Of a stretch of DNA of 64,000 nucleotides, positions 15,300 to 24,189 are shown one piece after another; the stretch's first letter is position 1, and each line of letters begins with the position of its first letter. Both the position numbers and the translations under genes were made by a program. Location: the NCBI GenBank assembly GCA_023408315.1, contig JAEYKI010000008.1:372001-436000 (forward strand), read 5' to 3'. Source of the DNA: Bacillota bacterium. GTDB lineage: Bacteria; Bacillota; Clostridia; Christensenellales; Christensenellaceae. The notes beneath the pieces are model-generated. The model was not told the DNA's origin, ran no database searches, and saw only the letters and a list, made by a program, of their open reading frames with translations.

Positions 15300-16103
15300 T
15301 CATTCTACAAGGGATTTATGCGAAATGGCGACCGTGGAACGTATCCAATTTTCAAGTTCCGCGCGCTCCGCGCCCGCCTCCATATACGCCAGGTATTCAA
15401 TATTGCCGTTTGGGCCTTTTACGGGCGAAAAATCCAGGCCAACAACGCCAAAGCCCGCTCCCTGCGCAAAACCAAGCACGCCGTTCAGCACTTCCTCGTG
15501 CACGGCAGCGTCGCGCACCACGCCTTTTTTGCCCACCTTCTCCCGGCCCGCCTCAAACTGTGGCTTCACCAGCGCCACCGCCCGCAAACCGTCCGAATGC
15601 CGTATTTTCAGCAGCACAGGCAAAATGAGTTTTAAAGAAATAAAGGAAACGTCTATGCTTGCAAAATCCACCGGTTTCTCAAACGAACTTTCGTCCAGAT
15701 AGCGCGCGTTCGTGCGCTCCAACAGCTTCACGCGCCCGTCGTTCCGCAGTTTCCAGTCAAACTGGCCATATCCCACGTCCACGGCGTATACAAACGCCGC
15801 CCCGTTTTGCAGCATGCAGTCCGTAAATCCGCCGGTAGAGCAGCCAATATCCAGGCAGGTTTTACCCGCCAGGTCAATCCCAAACGCCAAAATCGCCTTT
15901 TCCAGCTTCAGCCCGCCCCGGCTCACATAGGGGCAGTTATCTCCCGCCAGCGTAAGCTGGCTGTTTTCGTCCAGCATGTCCGAAGCCGACGCAACCGGCG
16001 CGCCGCCCGCGCGCACCATGCCGGCTATAATCATGGCCTTTGCTTTTTCCCTGCTGCGGGCCAGGTCTTTTTCCACCAGCAGTATATCCGCGCGCTTTTT
16101 CAT
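15300..16103 (-). CDS. tlyA: TlyA-family rRNA 2'-O-methyltransferase (YqxC)
   Basis: 267 residues. An S4 domain at 1-60 (KKRADILLVEKDLARSREKAK) is followed by an FtsJ-like methyltransferase domain with the SAM motif DIGCSTGGFTDCML and the later SFISLKLILP. TlyA in other bacteria methylates ribose positions in 16S and 23S rRNA, which sets sensitivity to capreomycin; older annotation calls it hemolysin. It overlaps the start of its upstream neighbour, the small membrane protein, by 4 bp and leads into nadK. Confidence 0.92.
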   Translation of the reverse strand: MKKRADILLVEKDLARSREKAKAMIIAGMVRAGGAPVASASDMLDENSQLTLAGDNCPYVSRGGLKLEKAILAFGIDLAGKTCLDIGCSTGGFTDCMLQNGAAFVYAVDVGYGQFDWKLRNDGRVKLLERTNARYLDESSFEKPVDFASIDVSFISLKLILPVLLKIRHSDGLRAVALVKPQFEAGREKVGKKGVVRDAAVHEEVLNGVLGFAQGAGFGVVGLDFSPVKGPNGNIEYLAYMEAGAERAELENWIRSTVAISHKSLVE

Positions 16104-16627
16104 TTGTTTTTAACCTTAAAAAAATGTATAACGGAACCCAGGTATATCACAATTTTTTTGTTGTTCTGCATGGCCACCTTTTTCCCCCAGGCTTTGCCAA
16201 GCACCGTAAAAGCGGAAATCAACGCAGACAACGCAATACCCACCACGGTTTCGGAAACGCTCTGGGACATGATCACAATCTTAATGCCAATTGCGGCCCC
16301 GGCAGAACCGCTCACAATTCCGCAAATATCCCCCACCACGTCGTTGCAGAAGTTAGAAACCGCTTCCTTGTTTTTTAAAAGCGGAAGCGCATAGGTTGCC
16401 TGCCTGATCTTTCTGGAGGACATTGCTATAAAGGGCGTTTCGTCGCAGGTGGCAACCGCCACGCCTATGATGTCAAACAATATCCCAATAACAATAAGGG
16501 CAGCCAAAATAAAAACTGCCGCAACAAGCGACAAGTTTGAAATAAACACCTGCGAAACCACGCTAATTCCAGCGGACAGCAGCAACGTGATAAAAAATAT
16601 TTTAACAAGCCAATATTTTATCTTCAT
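16100..16627 (-). CDS. oapA: Small membrane protein, probable OLE-associated protein OapA
   Basis: 175 residues with about four hydrophobic helices: 7-27, 34-58, one around 100-120 and one around 127-147. The most distinctive stretch is FDIIGVAVATCDETPFIAMSS (starts near residue 52), followed by a basic region and CNDVVGDICGIVSGSAG. It resembles the small DUF21-like proteins encoded directly after the OLE RNA gene. In Bacillus halodurans that protein, OapA, binds OLE RNA at the membrane and the pair affects survival in ethanol and magnesium stress. Here the RNA candidate ends about 45 bp upstream, and the downstream order tlyA-argR-recN is the known ole neighbourhood. The ATG at 16627 has AAAGGCG before it. 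Name by context and motif, not by search. Confidence 0.75.
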   Translation of the reverse strand: MKIKYWLVKIFFITLLLSAGISVVSQVFISNLSLVAAVFILAALIVIGILFDIIGVAVATCDETPFIAMSSRKIRQATYALPLLKNKEAVSNFCNDVVGDICGIVSGSAGAAIGIKIVIMSQSVSETVVGIALSALISAFTVLGKAWGKKVAMQNNKKIVIYLGSVIHFFKVKNK

Positions 16628-16671
16628 AGCGCCTTTTGTTCACCCCAAAAGCATTGGGATACAATATAAAA

Positions 16672-17243
16672 AGGTGGTGGCAATATGGGTAAACCTTGCG
16701 GTATAAGGTCCAGTAGGCTTTCCCTGAACGCTACTCCGCGTCGCCGCAGGAGCGGTTTCCCTTTAAAGCTGATCAAAACAGTGTCGCCATCTGTTTGGCT
16801 GGATTACCGTGATAACCACACTATAATCCCCCTATTGCCTTTGCTTACAGTCTAGGAGCTTTCCTCCACAGCACAATTCCGGTTTTAGTCTCTTTTGCCA
16901 ATGCAATTTCAGCATGCAATACCCATGCGCGTTTGTACTTGGCGCGCAGGGGCTGTTCATACATCCGCCACACCAACTCAAGACAGGCTACTCTGCACAC
17001 AGCTTGGTTGCCGCATAGCAGGTTCACCCTGAGCAGTAACGGTAAAGCCACCAACTCAGGTCTCCACGAAAGCGGGGTCAACGCCCATATGCCCTTATGG
17101 ATCGCCCCTTCTTTCTTAACTCCCAGCATCAGCTCCCGACGGGGCGTCAGCAGCCAACACAAGGAACTTCATCGATGTGCCCTTTAACGGATTTTTAGGC
17201 CCGCCTTACAACCGGCAGTACCGACTAGAATACTGCACCACCT
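16672..17243 (-). ncRNA. ole: Large structured non-coding RNA, probable OLE RNA
   Basis: About 572 nt without a convincing reading frame, lying between recA and the OapA-like gene and with a near-consensus promoter in front. The two ends pair: AGGTGGTG at 17236-17243 with CACCACCT (16672-16679). Inside are many local hairpins: GCAGTA/TACTGC (17215-17236), GCTCCCGAC/GTCAGC-type (17131-17150), GGAG/CTCC around GAAAG (16856-16868), GGATTA/TAATCC (16801-16829) and AGTAG/CTACT (16708-16733). Size (OLE is about 600 nt), the neighbour encoding an OapA-like membrane protein and the tlyA-argR-recN context all fit OLE RNA. No covariance model could be run. Confidence 0.78.
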
Positions 17244-17248
17244 GACCA

Positions 17249-17277
17249 ATTATAAACTATTCCAAACAAATTATCAA
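17249..17277 (-). promoter_or_regulatory. Promoter of the OLE RNA candidate
   Basis: TTGATA (17272-17277), a 17-bp spacer and a perfect TATAAT (17249-17254). The predicted start, near 17243, coincides with the first base of the end-pairing helix of the RNA, which is strong support for the 5' end. Confidence 0.88.
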
Positions 17278-17351
17278 GTTTACGGGCGCTCCTTCAGCTT
17301 TTGCCACAGCATGTATTGCCAGAAATACCGGTATTTATGCGTTTCTCAGCC

Positions 17352-18380
17352 TTATTCGTCCTCAACGCCCGTTTCGTCAACCTCCAGATGCGCCTCGCCC
17401 AGGTTGAACTGCTTTAATATTTCCGCCTTTATTTCTTCCGCAGCGTCCGGGTGCTGCATAAGGTACTGCCTCGCGTTCTCGCGCCCCTGGCCTATCTTCT
17501 CGTCCTTGTACGAGAGCCATGCGCCCGCCTTGCCCACAATGCCAAGCTGCGTGCCCAGGTTTAAAAGGCTGGATTCCCGGGAGATACCCGTGCCAAAGTA
17601 TATCTCAAATTCCGCCGTTTTAAAGGGCGGAGAAACCTTGTTTTTCACAACCTTGATGCGCGTCTTGGTGCCCACCATGTTGTCGCCCACCTTAATGGTG
17701 TCTATCTTGCGCACATCCAGGCGGATGGAAGCGTAAAACTTAAGCGCTTTGCCGCCGGTGGTTGTTTCGGGATTTCCGAACATCACGCCCACTTTTTCGC
17801 GCAATTGGTTGATGAACACCACAATTGAGTTGGATTTGCTGATCACGCCCGCCAGCTTGCGCAGCGCCTGGCTCATCAGCCTTGCCTGCAGGCCAACGTG
17901 CGAATCGCCCATCAGTCCTTCTATCTCGGCCTTGGGCACCAGCGCCGCCACCGAGTCCACGACAACAATGTCAATCGCGCCGCTGCGCACCAGCGCCTCG
18001 GCAATCTCCAGCGCCTGTTCGCCGGTATCCGGCTGGGAAACGTACAGGTTATCCGTATCCACGCCCAGGTTTTTGGCGTAAGAGGGATCAAGCGCGTGCT
18101 CCGCGTCTATAAACGCCGCCGCGCCGCCCATTTTCTGCGCCTCAGCAATCATATGCAGCGCAACGGTGGTCTTGCCGCTGGATTCCGGCCCGTATATCTC
18201 CACAATTCTGCCGCGGGGAATACCGCCCACGCCCACGGCAATATCCAGTTCCAGACAACCGGTCGGAATTACGGACAGGCTGAAATCCTTTTCCGAATCG
18301 CCCAGTTTCATAATCGCGCCGTGCCCAAACTGCTTTTCAATCTGCGAAAGCGCCATTGCAAGTGCTTTGTCTTTTTCCAT
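17352..18380 (-). CDS. recA: Recombinase RecA
   Basis: 342 residues. Walker [10 protein letters not shown] is at about 64-72, the conserved [17 protein letters not shown] follows, and L2 loop residues are in [22 protein letters not shown]. The acidic C-terminus ([10 protein letters not shown]) is typical. RecA forms filaments on single-stranded DNA for recombination and triggers SOS by LexA cleavage. GGGGG precedes the ATG at 18380. No clear LexA box is seen in the short gap to pgsA, with which it may be co-transcribed. recA is followed by the independent OLE unit. Confidence 0.98.
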   Translation of the reverse strand: MEKDKALAMALSQIEKQFGHGAIMKLGDSEKDFSLSVIPTGCLELDIAVGVGGIPRGRIVEIYGPESSGKTTVALHMIAEAQKMGGAAAFIDAEHALDPSYAKNLGVDTDNLYVSQPDTGEQALEIAEALVRSGAIDIVVVDSVAALVPKAEIEGLMGDSHVGLQARLMSQALRKLAGVISKSNSIVVFINQLREKVGVMFGNPETTTGGKALKFYASIRLDVRKIDTIKVGDNMVGTKTRIKVVKNKVSPPFKTAEFEIYFGTGISRESSLLNLGTQLGIVGKAGAWLSYKDEKIGQGRENARQYLMQHPDAAEEIKAEILKQFNLGEAHLEVDETGVEDE

Positions 18381-18392
18381 TGCGGTTTCCCC

Positions 18393-18950
18393 CTATTTTT
18401 TTTCCTTTAAAACTTCTATATTTTTGACAATATATTCAACGCAAGAATAAATCGAAATAATTACGCTTGCATACAGTAGCACAAGCCCAAGCTGAATGCC
18501 AAACTCACCAAACAGCAGCCCGTTGAACAAAAGCAGTATAACGGCAATCATCTGCGCCACTGTTTTTAATTTGCCGGATTTATCCGCTGCAATCACCACG
18601 CCCTTTTCCGCCGCAACCAACCTGAACCCGCTGATGATAAACTCCCGCGACAGGATAATCAGCACAGAGAGAAGGCCCCAGGTGGGGTCTCCCAGCATGC
18701 CCGCCGATAAAAGCAGCAGCAGCGCCGCCATTACCAGAAGCTTGTCCGCAATGGGGTCCATAAACTTGCCAAAGTTTGTTACCTGCTTCCATTTGCGGGC
18801 CAGGTAACCGTCCAGCCAGTCGGTGAATGACGCAACCACAAAAACAATTCCTGCCCACAGGTACCACACGGGCACGTTTGCCATATACAAAGCCACAAAT
18901 ACAGGGATCAGGCAGATCCGAATAATCGTCATAATGTTGGGTATGTTCAT
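18393..18950 (-). CDS. pgsA: CDP-diacylglycerol-glycerol-3-phosphate 3-phosphatidyltransferase
   Basis: 185 residues, integral membrane enzyme. The CDP-alcohol phosphatidyltransferase signature D-x2-D-G-x2-A-R-x8-G-x3-D-x3-D is complete (DWLDGYLARKWKQVTNFGKF, then MDPIAD). About five membrane helices are seen. It makes phosphatidylglycerol phosphate for phosphatidylglycerol and cardiolipin. The ATG at 18950 shares one base with the rimO stop and has GGGAG 10 nt ahead; a TTG at 18956 is the alternative. The rimO-pgsA-recA order is usual, but cinA, often between pgsA and recA, is absent. Confidence 0.95.
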   Translation of the reverse strand: MNIPNIMTIIRICLIPVFVALYMANVPVWYLWAGIVFVVASFTDWLDGYLARKWKQVTNFGKFMDPIADKLLVMAALLLLLSAGMLGDPTWGLLSVLIILSREFIISGFRLVAAEKGVVIAADKSGKLKTVAQMIAVILLLFNGLLFGEFGIQLGLVLLYASVIISIYSCVEYIVKNIEVLKEKK

Positions 18951-20272
18951 CAGCAAAGTTCTCCCTTTAAGTCGTAATGGTAACCGTGTGTGATACGGAC
19001 AGTATAAAACGAACCTATGTCAATTTTTTGATCAGCTGCTACAAATATCTTGCCGTCGGCCTCGGGCGCTTCCGCGAAAGACCGCCCGTAAAAAAGGTTC
19101 GATTCGCTGTCAAACCCTTCCACCAGCACCTCGTAGCACTTGCCGATGCGCTCCTTGTTTTTATTAAGAGAAATACCCGCCTGCACGGTCACCAGCATGT
19201 CGCGGCGGAACTCTTTCTCGTCTTCAGAAATTTGGCCCGGCATCTCGCCAGCCGGAGTTCCTTCCTCCTGAGAGTATTTAAACACGCCCACGCGGTCAAA
19301 CTTGAATTTGTGCAGCGCCGCGCCCACCGCCTTTGCCTCCTCGCGCGTCTCGCCGGGGAACCCGGTAATCAGCGTGGTGCGGATAACAAAATCCGGAGAC
19401 TTGGCGCGGATCATATTCACCACCCGCTCAGTGGTCTCGTATGTGTTGCGGCGGTTCATGGCCTGCAAAATCTCGTTGTCAAAATGCTGTATGGGCATGT
19501 CTATGTATTTTACAATATTCTCATGCTTCAGCATGGTATCAATCAGTTCTTCCGTAATGCGCTCTGGGTAGCAGTACAGCACCCGCAGCCACTTCATGCC
19601 GGGTATCTGCGCGGCTTTATCCAGCAGATCGGGCAGCTTGGGGCCGCCGTAAATATCGCGGCCGTATTCGGTGGTATCCTGGGCAATAAACAGTATCTCC
19701 CTGTACCCTTCCTGCACCAGCGTTACCGTTTCTTCCAGAATATCCTCCATCCGCCTGCTCTGCAGCGGCCCGCGTATCTGCGGAATCACGCAATAAGAAC
19801 AGTTGTTGTCGCAGCCTTCCGCAATCTTCACATAGGCCGTGGGCTTTGGCGTTGTCACAAGCCTGGGCAAAAAATGCGGCGGAATGGTTTTATCCTCGTA
19901 GCTGGTCAGCTTGTTGCCCAAAAGCACCTGCTCCACCGCGGCTCCAATGTCCTTGTAGGCCGCAACGCCCAAAAAAGCGTCCACCCGCGGCATCAGTTCC
20001 TTTAATTCCTCGTGGAAGCGCTCTGTCAGGCAGCCTGTCACAATAATTCCCTTCAGGTGCCCAAACTTCTTCAATTGTTCCGCTTCCAGTATGGTGTTGA
20101 TGGATTCTTCCTTGGCGTCGTTAATAAAAGAACAGGTGTTGATCAGCGCGATGTCCGCCTGCTCAATATCCTGCACAAATTCGTAGTCTCCTGCCAGCGC
20201 CCCCAGCATAATTTCGGTATCAACCCTGTTTTTGGCGCAGCCAAGCGATATGACTCCTATTCTTGCACGCAT
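18950..20272 (-). CDS. rimO: Ribosomal protein S12 methylthiotransferase RimO
   Basis: 440 residues. It has an N-terminal MTTase domain with three Cys (C13 in SLGCAKNRVDTE, then NTCSF and VTGCL), a radical SAM domain with CDNNCSYCVIP, and a C-terminal TRAM domain from about 375. The enzyme adds a methylthio group to a conserved Asp of ribosomal protein S12. MiaB and MtaB relatives differ; SLGCAKNRVD is the RimO form. It overlaps ftsK by one base (20272). Confidence 0.96.
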   Translation of the reverse strand: MRARIGVISLGCAKNRVDTEIMLGALAGDYEFVQDIEQADIALINTCSFINDAKEESINTILEAEQLKKFGHLKGIIVTGCLTERFHEELKELMPRVDAFLGVAAYKDIGAAVEQVLLGNKLTSYEDKTIPPHFLPRLVTTPKPTAYVKIAEGCDNNCSYCVIPQIRGPLQSRRMEDILEETVTLVQEGYREILFIAQDTTEYGRDIYGGPKLPDLLDKAAQIPGMKWLRVLYCYPERITEELIDTMLKHENIVKYIDMPIQHFDNEILQAMNRRNTYETTERVVNMIRAKSPDFVIRTTLITGFPGETREEAKAVGAALHKFKFDRVGVFKYSQEEGTPAGEMPGQISEDEKEFRRDMLVTVQAGISLNKNKERIGKCYEVLVEGFDSESNLFYGRSFAEAPEADGKIFVAADQKIDIGSFYTVRITHGYHYDLKGELC

Positions 20273-22644
20273 TACTCCTCACCTTCCGCCTGGTCAAACA
20301 ATTTTCTCAGGTCCTGCTTGTCAATCAGCACCTGCCTGGGTTTGCTCCCCTCAAAGCCGGATACAATTCCCCGCACTTCCATTTCGTCAATCAAACGCGC
20401 CGCGCGCGCATAGCCAATCCTTAGCCGCCGCTGCAGCATGGAGATGGAAGCCTGGTCGTATTCCACCACCAGTTCCACCGCTTTTTGCAGCAGCTCGTCC
20501 GTTTCCTCTTCACCCGCGATGGGGCTGGCGGATTCATGCGTCATTTCTTCCACGGCTTTTTCGTCGTAATCCGCCGGAGATTTCTTTTTAAGGTAGTTTG
20601 TAACGGCTTCCACCTCTTTATCCGTTATAAAGCAGCCCTGCAGGCGCGTCGGCTTGGGCGCGCCGGAGGGATAATACAGCATGTCTCCCTGCCCCAGCAG
20701 CTTTTCCGCGCCCGCAATATCAAGGATGGTCCGCGAGTCCACCTGCGAAGACACCGCAAACGCGATTCTGGAGGGGATGTTGGCCTTGATCAGGCCCGTA
20801 ATCACATCCACGGAGGGCCTCTGCGTCGCAATCACCAGGTGGATGCCGCAGGCGCGGCCCAGCTGCGCAATGCGGCAGACGGCGTCTTCCACTTCCTTGG
20901 CGGATACCATCATCAGGTCCGCCAGCTCGTCTATAATCACCAGTATATGGGGCAGCGGCTCCTTTCCGTCCTGCTCCGCAATCACGTTATAGCGCTTTAA
21001 GTCTTTTGCGCCCTGCAACGCGAACATGCGGTAGCGCATGGTCATCTCGTTCACCACCCAGTTGATGGAGGAGGCCGCCTTCTTGGGGTCTGTCACCACC
21101 GGCGCCAGCAGGTGCGGAATGTTGTTGAATATGCTCAGTTCCACCACCTTGGGGTCTATCATCACCATGCGGACTTCCTTGGGGGTGGATTTATACAGTA
21201 TGCTCACAATCAGCGAATTAACGCAAACGCTCTTGCCAGAGCCCGTGGCCCCGGCAATCAGCAGGTGCGGCATTTTGCCAATGTCGCCGTATACGTTCTC
21301 GCCCGCTATATCCTTGCCCAGCGCAAATGTCACCGGGCTTTGCATGCCTTCAAACTTATCGCTTGCCAAAAGCTCGCGGATGGGTACAAAAAACACTTCC
21401 TCGTTTGGAACCTCTATGCCAACCGCCGCCTTGCCGGGAATGGGCGCTTCTATGCGCACGCCCGCCACAGCAAAGTTAAGGGCTATATCGTCCGCCAGGT
21501 TTACAATGCGGCTCACCTTCACGCCGGGCGCGGGCTGCAGCTCGTACCGGGTAACCACCGGGCCGCGGCTTACGCTTACAACCTTGGCCACAATGCCAAA
21601 GCTCTGCAGCGTGGATTCCAGCATCTCCGCGTTGCGCCTGAAATCAACCGGCTTTTTGCCTGCGGGCGTCTTGAGGGGAGCCAGCAGAGAAATGGGCGGC
21701 TTTACATAGTCGCGCACGTCATGCGGCTCCATATCCATGTCCACATCGGCTGGCGCTTCCGTTTTTGGTTTGCGCGCGGGCGGCTGCTCCGGTTCCAGCT
21801 CGTCTTCTTCCCCGTACCCGTTTTTAAAATGGATCTGCCGGGCATTTGGCTCCGCGTCAAACGGTATATCCTGCCCCATGGAATCAAAATCCGGTTCTTC
21901 GGGCAGATGCCTTGTCCTGCTTTTGGGGGATTTTTTAAGCATAACGCCTGCGTCCGCCGCCTCTACCCTGTAATCATAAGGGTTTTCCGCGGGGGGCGCA
22001 TTTTCATCCGTTTCGTTCAGGTCCTCCACATACAGCTCTTCCTGCCGTATGCGTTTATTTTCCTCCGCCCAGTTGCGGTAGGTGTCGTACTGGTTTTTTA
22101 CCGCGTGCCCCAGGCCCTCGCTCATCTTTTTAAGCGAGAGGTTTGTAAGCGCAATCACGCACAAAACCATGGCCGCAATCAGCGCTATATAACTGCCCGC
22201 AAAACCAAGATAGGTCATGCAGGGGTATACAAGCAGGGAACCGATGATCCCCCCGCCCGCTTCGTATGCCGCGCCGGTATTATAAGACTCCTGGATATAC
22301 TTATCAAAGCCGTTATTAACGCCAACTGTCTGGGCCACTCCCACATGCAGAATGGACATTACAAACAGGAAAACCAGCAAAATCAATATCAGTTTGCCGG
22401 GATTCGCGTTCTTATAGCGCGCCGCAATCACCACAACGCCCAAAACAATAAACAAAACAGGCATGGCGTAGCCCGCCATTCCAAACAGGCCAAACACAGC
22501 CTGTTTGATGCCGTCGCCAAATACGCTCGCAAGCTGCAGGTAAACCGCAACAACGCTGAGAGCGCCAAACGCAATCAGCAGCACGCCGATAATTTCGTTC
22601 GTCTTGTTCTTATTCTTGTATCTGCGCCTCTTCTTTGCGGCCAT
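20272..22644 (-). CDS. ftsK: DNA translocase FtsK/SpoIIIE
   Basis: 790 residues. Four membrane segments lie in about 15-190. A charged linker follows (190-310, rich in Glu and Pro). The RecA-like motor has Walker A GATGSGKS and Walker [15 protein letters not shown], and the C-terminal winged helix (gamma domain) ends the protein with [19 protein letters not shown]. It pumps chromosomal DNA through the closing division septum, and in spore formers the same type of protein (SpoIIIE) moves the chromosome into the forespore. The N-terminus is lysine and arginine rich ([13 protein letters not shown]). Its own promoter lies upstream. Confidence 0.95.
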   Translation of the reverse strand: MAAKKRRRYKNKNKTNEIIGVLLIAFGALSVVAVYLQLASVFGDGIKQAVFGLFGMAGYAMPVLFIVLGVVVIAARYKNANPGKLILILLVFLFVMSILHVGVAQTVGVNNGFDKYIQESYNTGAAYEAGGGIIGSLLVYPCMTYLGFAGSYIALIAAMVLCVIALTNLSLKKMSEGLGHAVKNQYDTYRNWAEENKRIRQEELYVEDLNETDENAPPAENPYDYRVEAADAGVMLKKSPKSRTRHLPEEPDFDSMGQDIPFDAEPNARQIHFKNGYGEEDELEPEQPPARKPKTEAPADVDMDMEPHDVRDYVKPPISLLAPLKTPAGKKPVDFRRNAEMLESTLQSFGIVAKVVSVSRGPVVTRYELQPAPGVKVSRIVNLADDIALNFAVAGVRIEAPIPGKAAVGIEVPNEEVFFVPIRELLASDKFEGMQSPVTFALGKDIAGENVYGDIGKMPHLLIAGATGSGKSVCVNSLIVSILYKSTPKEVRMVMIDPKVVELSIFNNIPHLLAPVVTDPKKAASSINWVVNEMTMRYRMFALQGAKDLKRYNVIAEQDGKEPLPHILVIIDELADLMMVSAKEVEDAVCRIAQLGRACGIHLVIATQRPSVDVITGLIKANIPSRIAFAVSSQVDSRTILDIAGAEKLLGQGDMLYYPSGAPKPTRLQGCFITDKEVEAVTNYLKKKSPADYDEKAVEEMTHESASPIAGEEETDELLQKAVELVVEYDQASISMLQRRLRIGYARAARLIDEMEVRGIVSGFEGSKPRQVLIDKQDLRKLFDQAEGEE

Positions 22645-22675
22645 TACTTATCTCCAACCAATCAGCATGAAATAT

Positions 22676-22705
22676 ATTATAGCACTTTTTTGGATAATTG
22701 TACAA
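22676..22705 (-). promoter_or_regulatory. Sigma-A-type promoter of ftsK-rimO-pgsA
   Basis: TTGTAC (22700-22705), an 18-bp spacer and a perfect TATAAT (22676-22681), placed about 30 bp before the ftsK start codon. Confidence 0.7.
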
Positions 22706-22785
22706 ACACATTCTCGGCGGGGGACTGCCTCCACCCTTACTCCAAAACAAAAATTATGGGATGCCCAACCAGAAAATCCACACAA

Positions 22786-22830
22786 GCTTCGCTCCTTAAA
22801 AACAAAGAAGAGGGAGCGGGGCTGGGCCCC
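22786..22830. repeat. Dispersed hairpin repeat, copy 1 (diverged)
   Basis: Between ftsK and efp. It reads GCTTCGCTCCTTAAAAAC, AAAGAAG, then AGGGAGC and GGGGCTGGGCCCC on the + strand. The layout (GCTTC...GAAG followed by a GGGGC/GCCCC hairpin) is the same as at 48094-48136 and 54788-54830, in the same orientation. Confidence 0.5.
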
Positions 22831-22840
22831 GATAATTCTC

Positions 22841-22879
22841 AAACATAAAACCGGCCCTCGCTTCTGCAAAAGCCGGTTT
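22841..22879 (-). terminator. Terminator after efp
   Basis: AAACCGGC and GCCGGTTT pair with a 17-nt loop, followed by TTATGTTT on the minus strand, about 20 bp beyond the efp stop. The U tract is modest. Confidence 0.6.
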
Positions 22880-22899
22880 GCTGTTCATACAGGAATACC

Positions 22900-23457
22900 T
22901 TACGCGCGCTCCATGTAATCCCCTGTGCGCGTGTCAATGCGAATCTTGTCGCCCTGGTTCACAAACAGGGGCACCATTATTTTAGCGCCGGTTTCCATAA
23001 TGGCCGGTTTGTTGCCCGCGGTAGCCGTGTCGCCCTTAAATCCGGGTTCTGTCTCGGTTACTTCCAGCACCACAAAGTTAGGCGGTTCCACAGAGAACGC
23101 CTCTCCCTTAAAAAATTTAATGGTAACGGGCGTGTTTTCCTTCATGTAGGGCAGCGCGTCCTCCACCTTGTCAAAGTTCAGCGGAAGCTGCTCGTAGGTC
23201 TCCGTATCCATAAAGTGATACAGTTCGCCGTCCGAATACAAATATTCCATTTCTTTTTTTTCCACAATGGCGTTTTCAAATTTCTCGGTGGGATTATAGG
23301 ATTTTTCCAAAACGCTGCCGGTCTGCACATTTTTAATCTTTGTGCGCACAAAGGCCGCGCCTTTGCCGGGTTTTACATGTTGAAAGTCAACAATCACCCA
23401 AACCTGCCCGTCAATTTCAATGGTCAGTCCTTTTTTAAAATCTCCTGCCGTTACCAT
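22900..23457 (-). CDS. efp: Translation elongation factor P
   Basis: 185 residues, the standard length, with three beta-barrel domains. The tip loop [17 protein letters not shown] carries the Lys (in PGKGA) that in other bacteria is often modified. The C-terminal signature [17 protein letters not shown] is complete. EF-P helps ribosomes through polyproline stretches. GGAGG is 6-7 nt before the ATG at 23457. It follows the M24 peptidase by 18 bp, the usual pepQ/pepP-efp pairing of Firmicutes. No modification enzyme gene is seen nearby. Confidence 0.97.
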   Translation of the reverse strand: MVTAGDFKKGLTIEIDGQVWVIVDFQHVKPGKGAAFVRTKIKNVQTGSVLEKSYNPTEKFENAIVEKKEMEYLYSDGELYHFMDTETYEQLPLNFDKVEDALPYMKENTPVTIKFFKGEAFSVEPPNFVVLEVTETEPGFKGDTATAGNKPAIMETGAKIMVPLFVNQGDKIRIDTRTGDYMERA

Positions 23458-23475
23458 ACATATTCCTCCCGTATT

Positions 23476-24189
23476 TCATAAAATCATCAGTTCTTTTGTA
23501 AAATCAAAAAAGTTCTCATTGCCCACCACAACGGTGTCCTCTATCCGCACGCCGCCAACGCCTTTGATATAGATACCCGGCTCCACGGTGACAACCATAT
23601 TGTTTTTAAGCACAACATCAGAAGACGCGTTCAGTCTGGGCGGTTCGTGCACCTCGCGGCCCACGCCGTGCCCGGTTCCGTGAATAAAGTTTCCGCCCCA
23701 GCCCTCAAGCTCTATAATCTTGCGGCAGACCGCGTCCACATCCTTGCATATTATACCATCCCTAACCGCCACTAATCCAGCAATTTGTGCATTTTTTACG
23801 GTTTCGTACATTTTTTTGATATCAGGCGATACATGTCCCAAGGCAAAGGTACGGGTCATATCTCCGCAGTAGCCTTTGTATTTGCACCCAAGGTCTATGG
23901 TGATCAGGTCGCCGGGCGCAAACCTTCTGTTGTCCGGCACATGGTGCGGCTCCGCGCCGTTCTCCCCGCCCGCCACAATGGTATCAAAAGAGGGTTCCGT
24001 ATCCATCGCCCGCATTTTGCGCGCAATCTCCTCCGCAATCTCTATCTCCGTTACGCCGGGGCGCATCAGCGGAACAACCTCCCGCAATATCTGCTGGGTC
24101 ATGTGCGCCGCCCGCCGCAGCAGCGCAATTTCTTCCGGCGTTTTCACCGGATCAAAATCATTTTTTTCCAATTCCTGCCCGTTTTGCAT
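23476..24189 (-). CDS. Single-domain M24 metallopeptidase (Xaa-Pro dipeptidase/aminopeptidase type)
   Basis: 237 residues. All five metal ligands of the pita-bread fold are present: D99, D110, H174, E203, E217. The segment FIHGTGHGVGREVHEPPRL (168-186) and the VEPGIY motif are those of the Xaa-Pro group, not of methionine aminopeptidase. Usual relatives next to efp are about 350 residues and start with a creatinase-like domain of about 120 residues; that domain is missing here. The reading frame begins at ATG 24189 with GGAGA before it, and upstream sequence belongs to the overlapping endonuclease-like gene, so the domain was lost and is not merely misannotated. The overlap is 32 bp. Confidence 0.85.
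   Translation of the reverse strand: MQNGQELEKNDFDPVKTPEEIALLRRAAHMTQQILREVVPLMRPGVTEIEIAEEIARKMRAMDTEPSFDTIVAGGENGAEPHHVPDNRRFAPGDLITIDLGCKYKGYCGDMTRTFALGHVSPDIKKMYETVKNAQIAGLVAVRDGIICKDVDAVCRKIIELEGWGGNFIHGTGHGVGREVHEPPRLNASSDVVLKNNMVVTVEPGIYIKGVGGVRIEDTVVVGNENFFDFTKELMIL

Noticed and set aside
16845..17187. Reading frames of about 85-105 codons on both strands in the recA-oapA gap
   Set aside because: They have no ribosome site, resemble no family I know, contain many Trp, Cys and Arg as expected from structured RNA, and lie fully inside the OLE RNA candidate.
16672..17243. tmRNA, RNase P RNA or 6S RNA as alternatives for the non-coding gene
   Set aside because: No tRNA-like end with a TTCGA loop, no ACAGAA-type RNase P core and the wrong length for 6S RNA. 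GAGGAAAGCTCC resembles the RNase P P4 motif only locally.
21112..22848. A 578-codon plus-strand frame opposite ftsK
   Set aside because: It mirrors a certain gene; the composition (many His, Arg, Gln) is that of an antisense shadow in GC-rich code and no ribosome site is seen.
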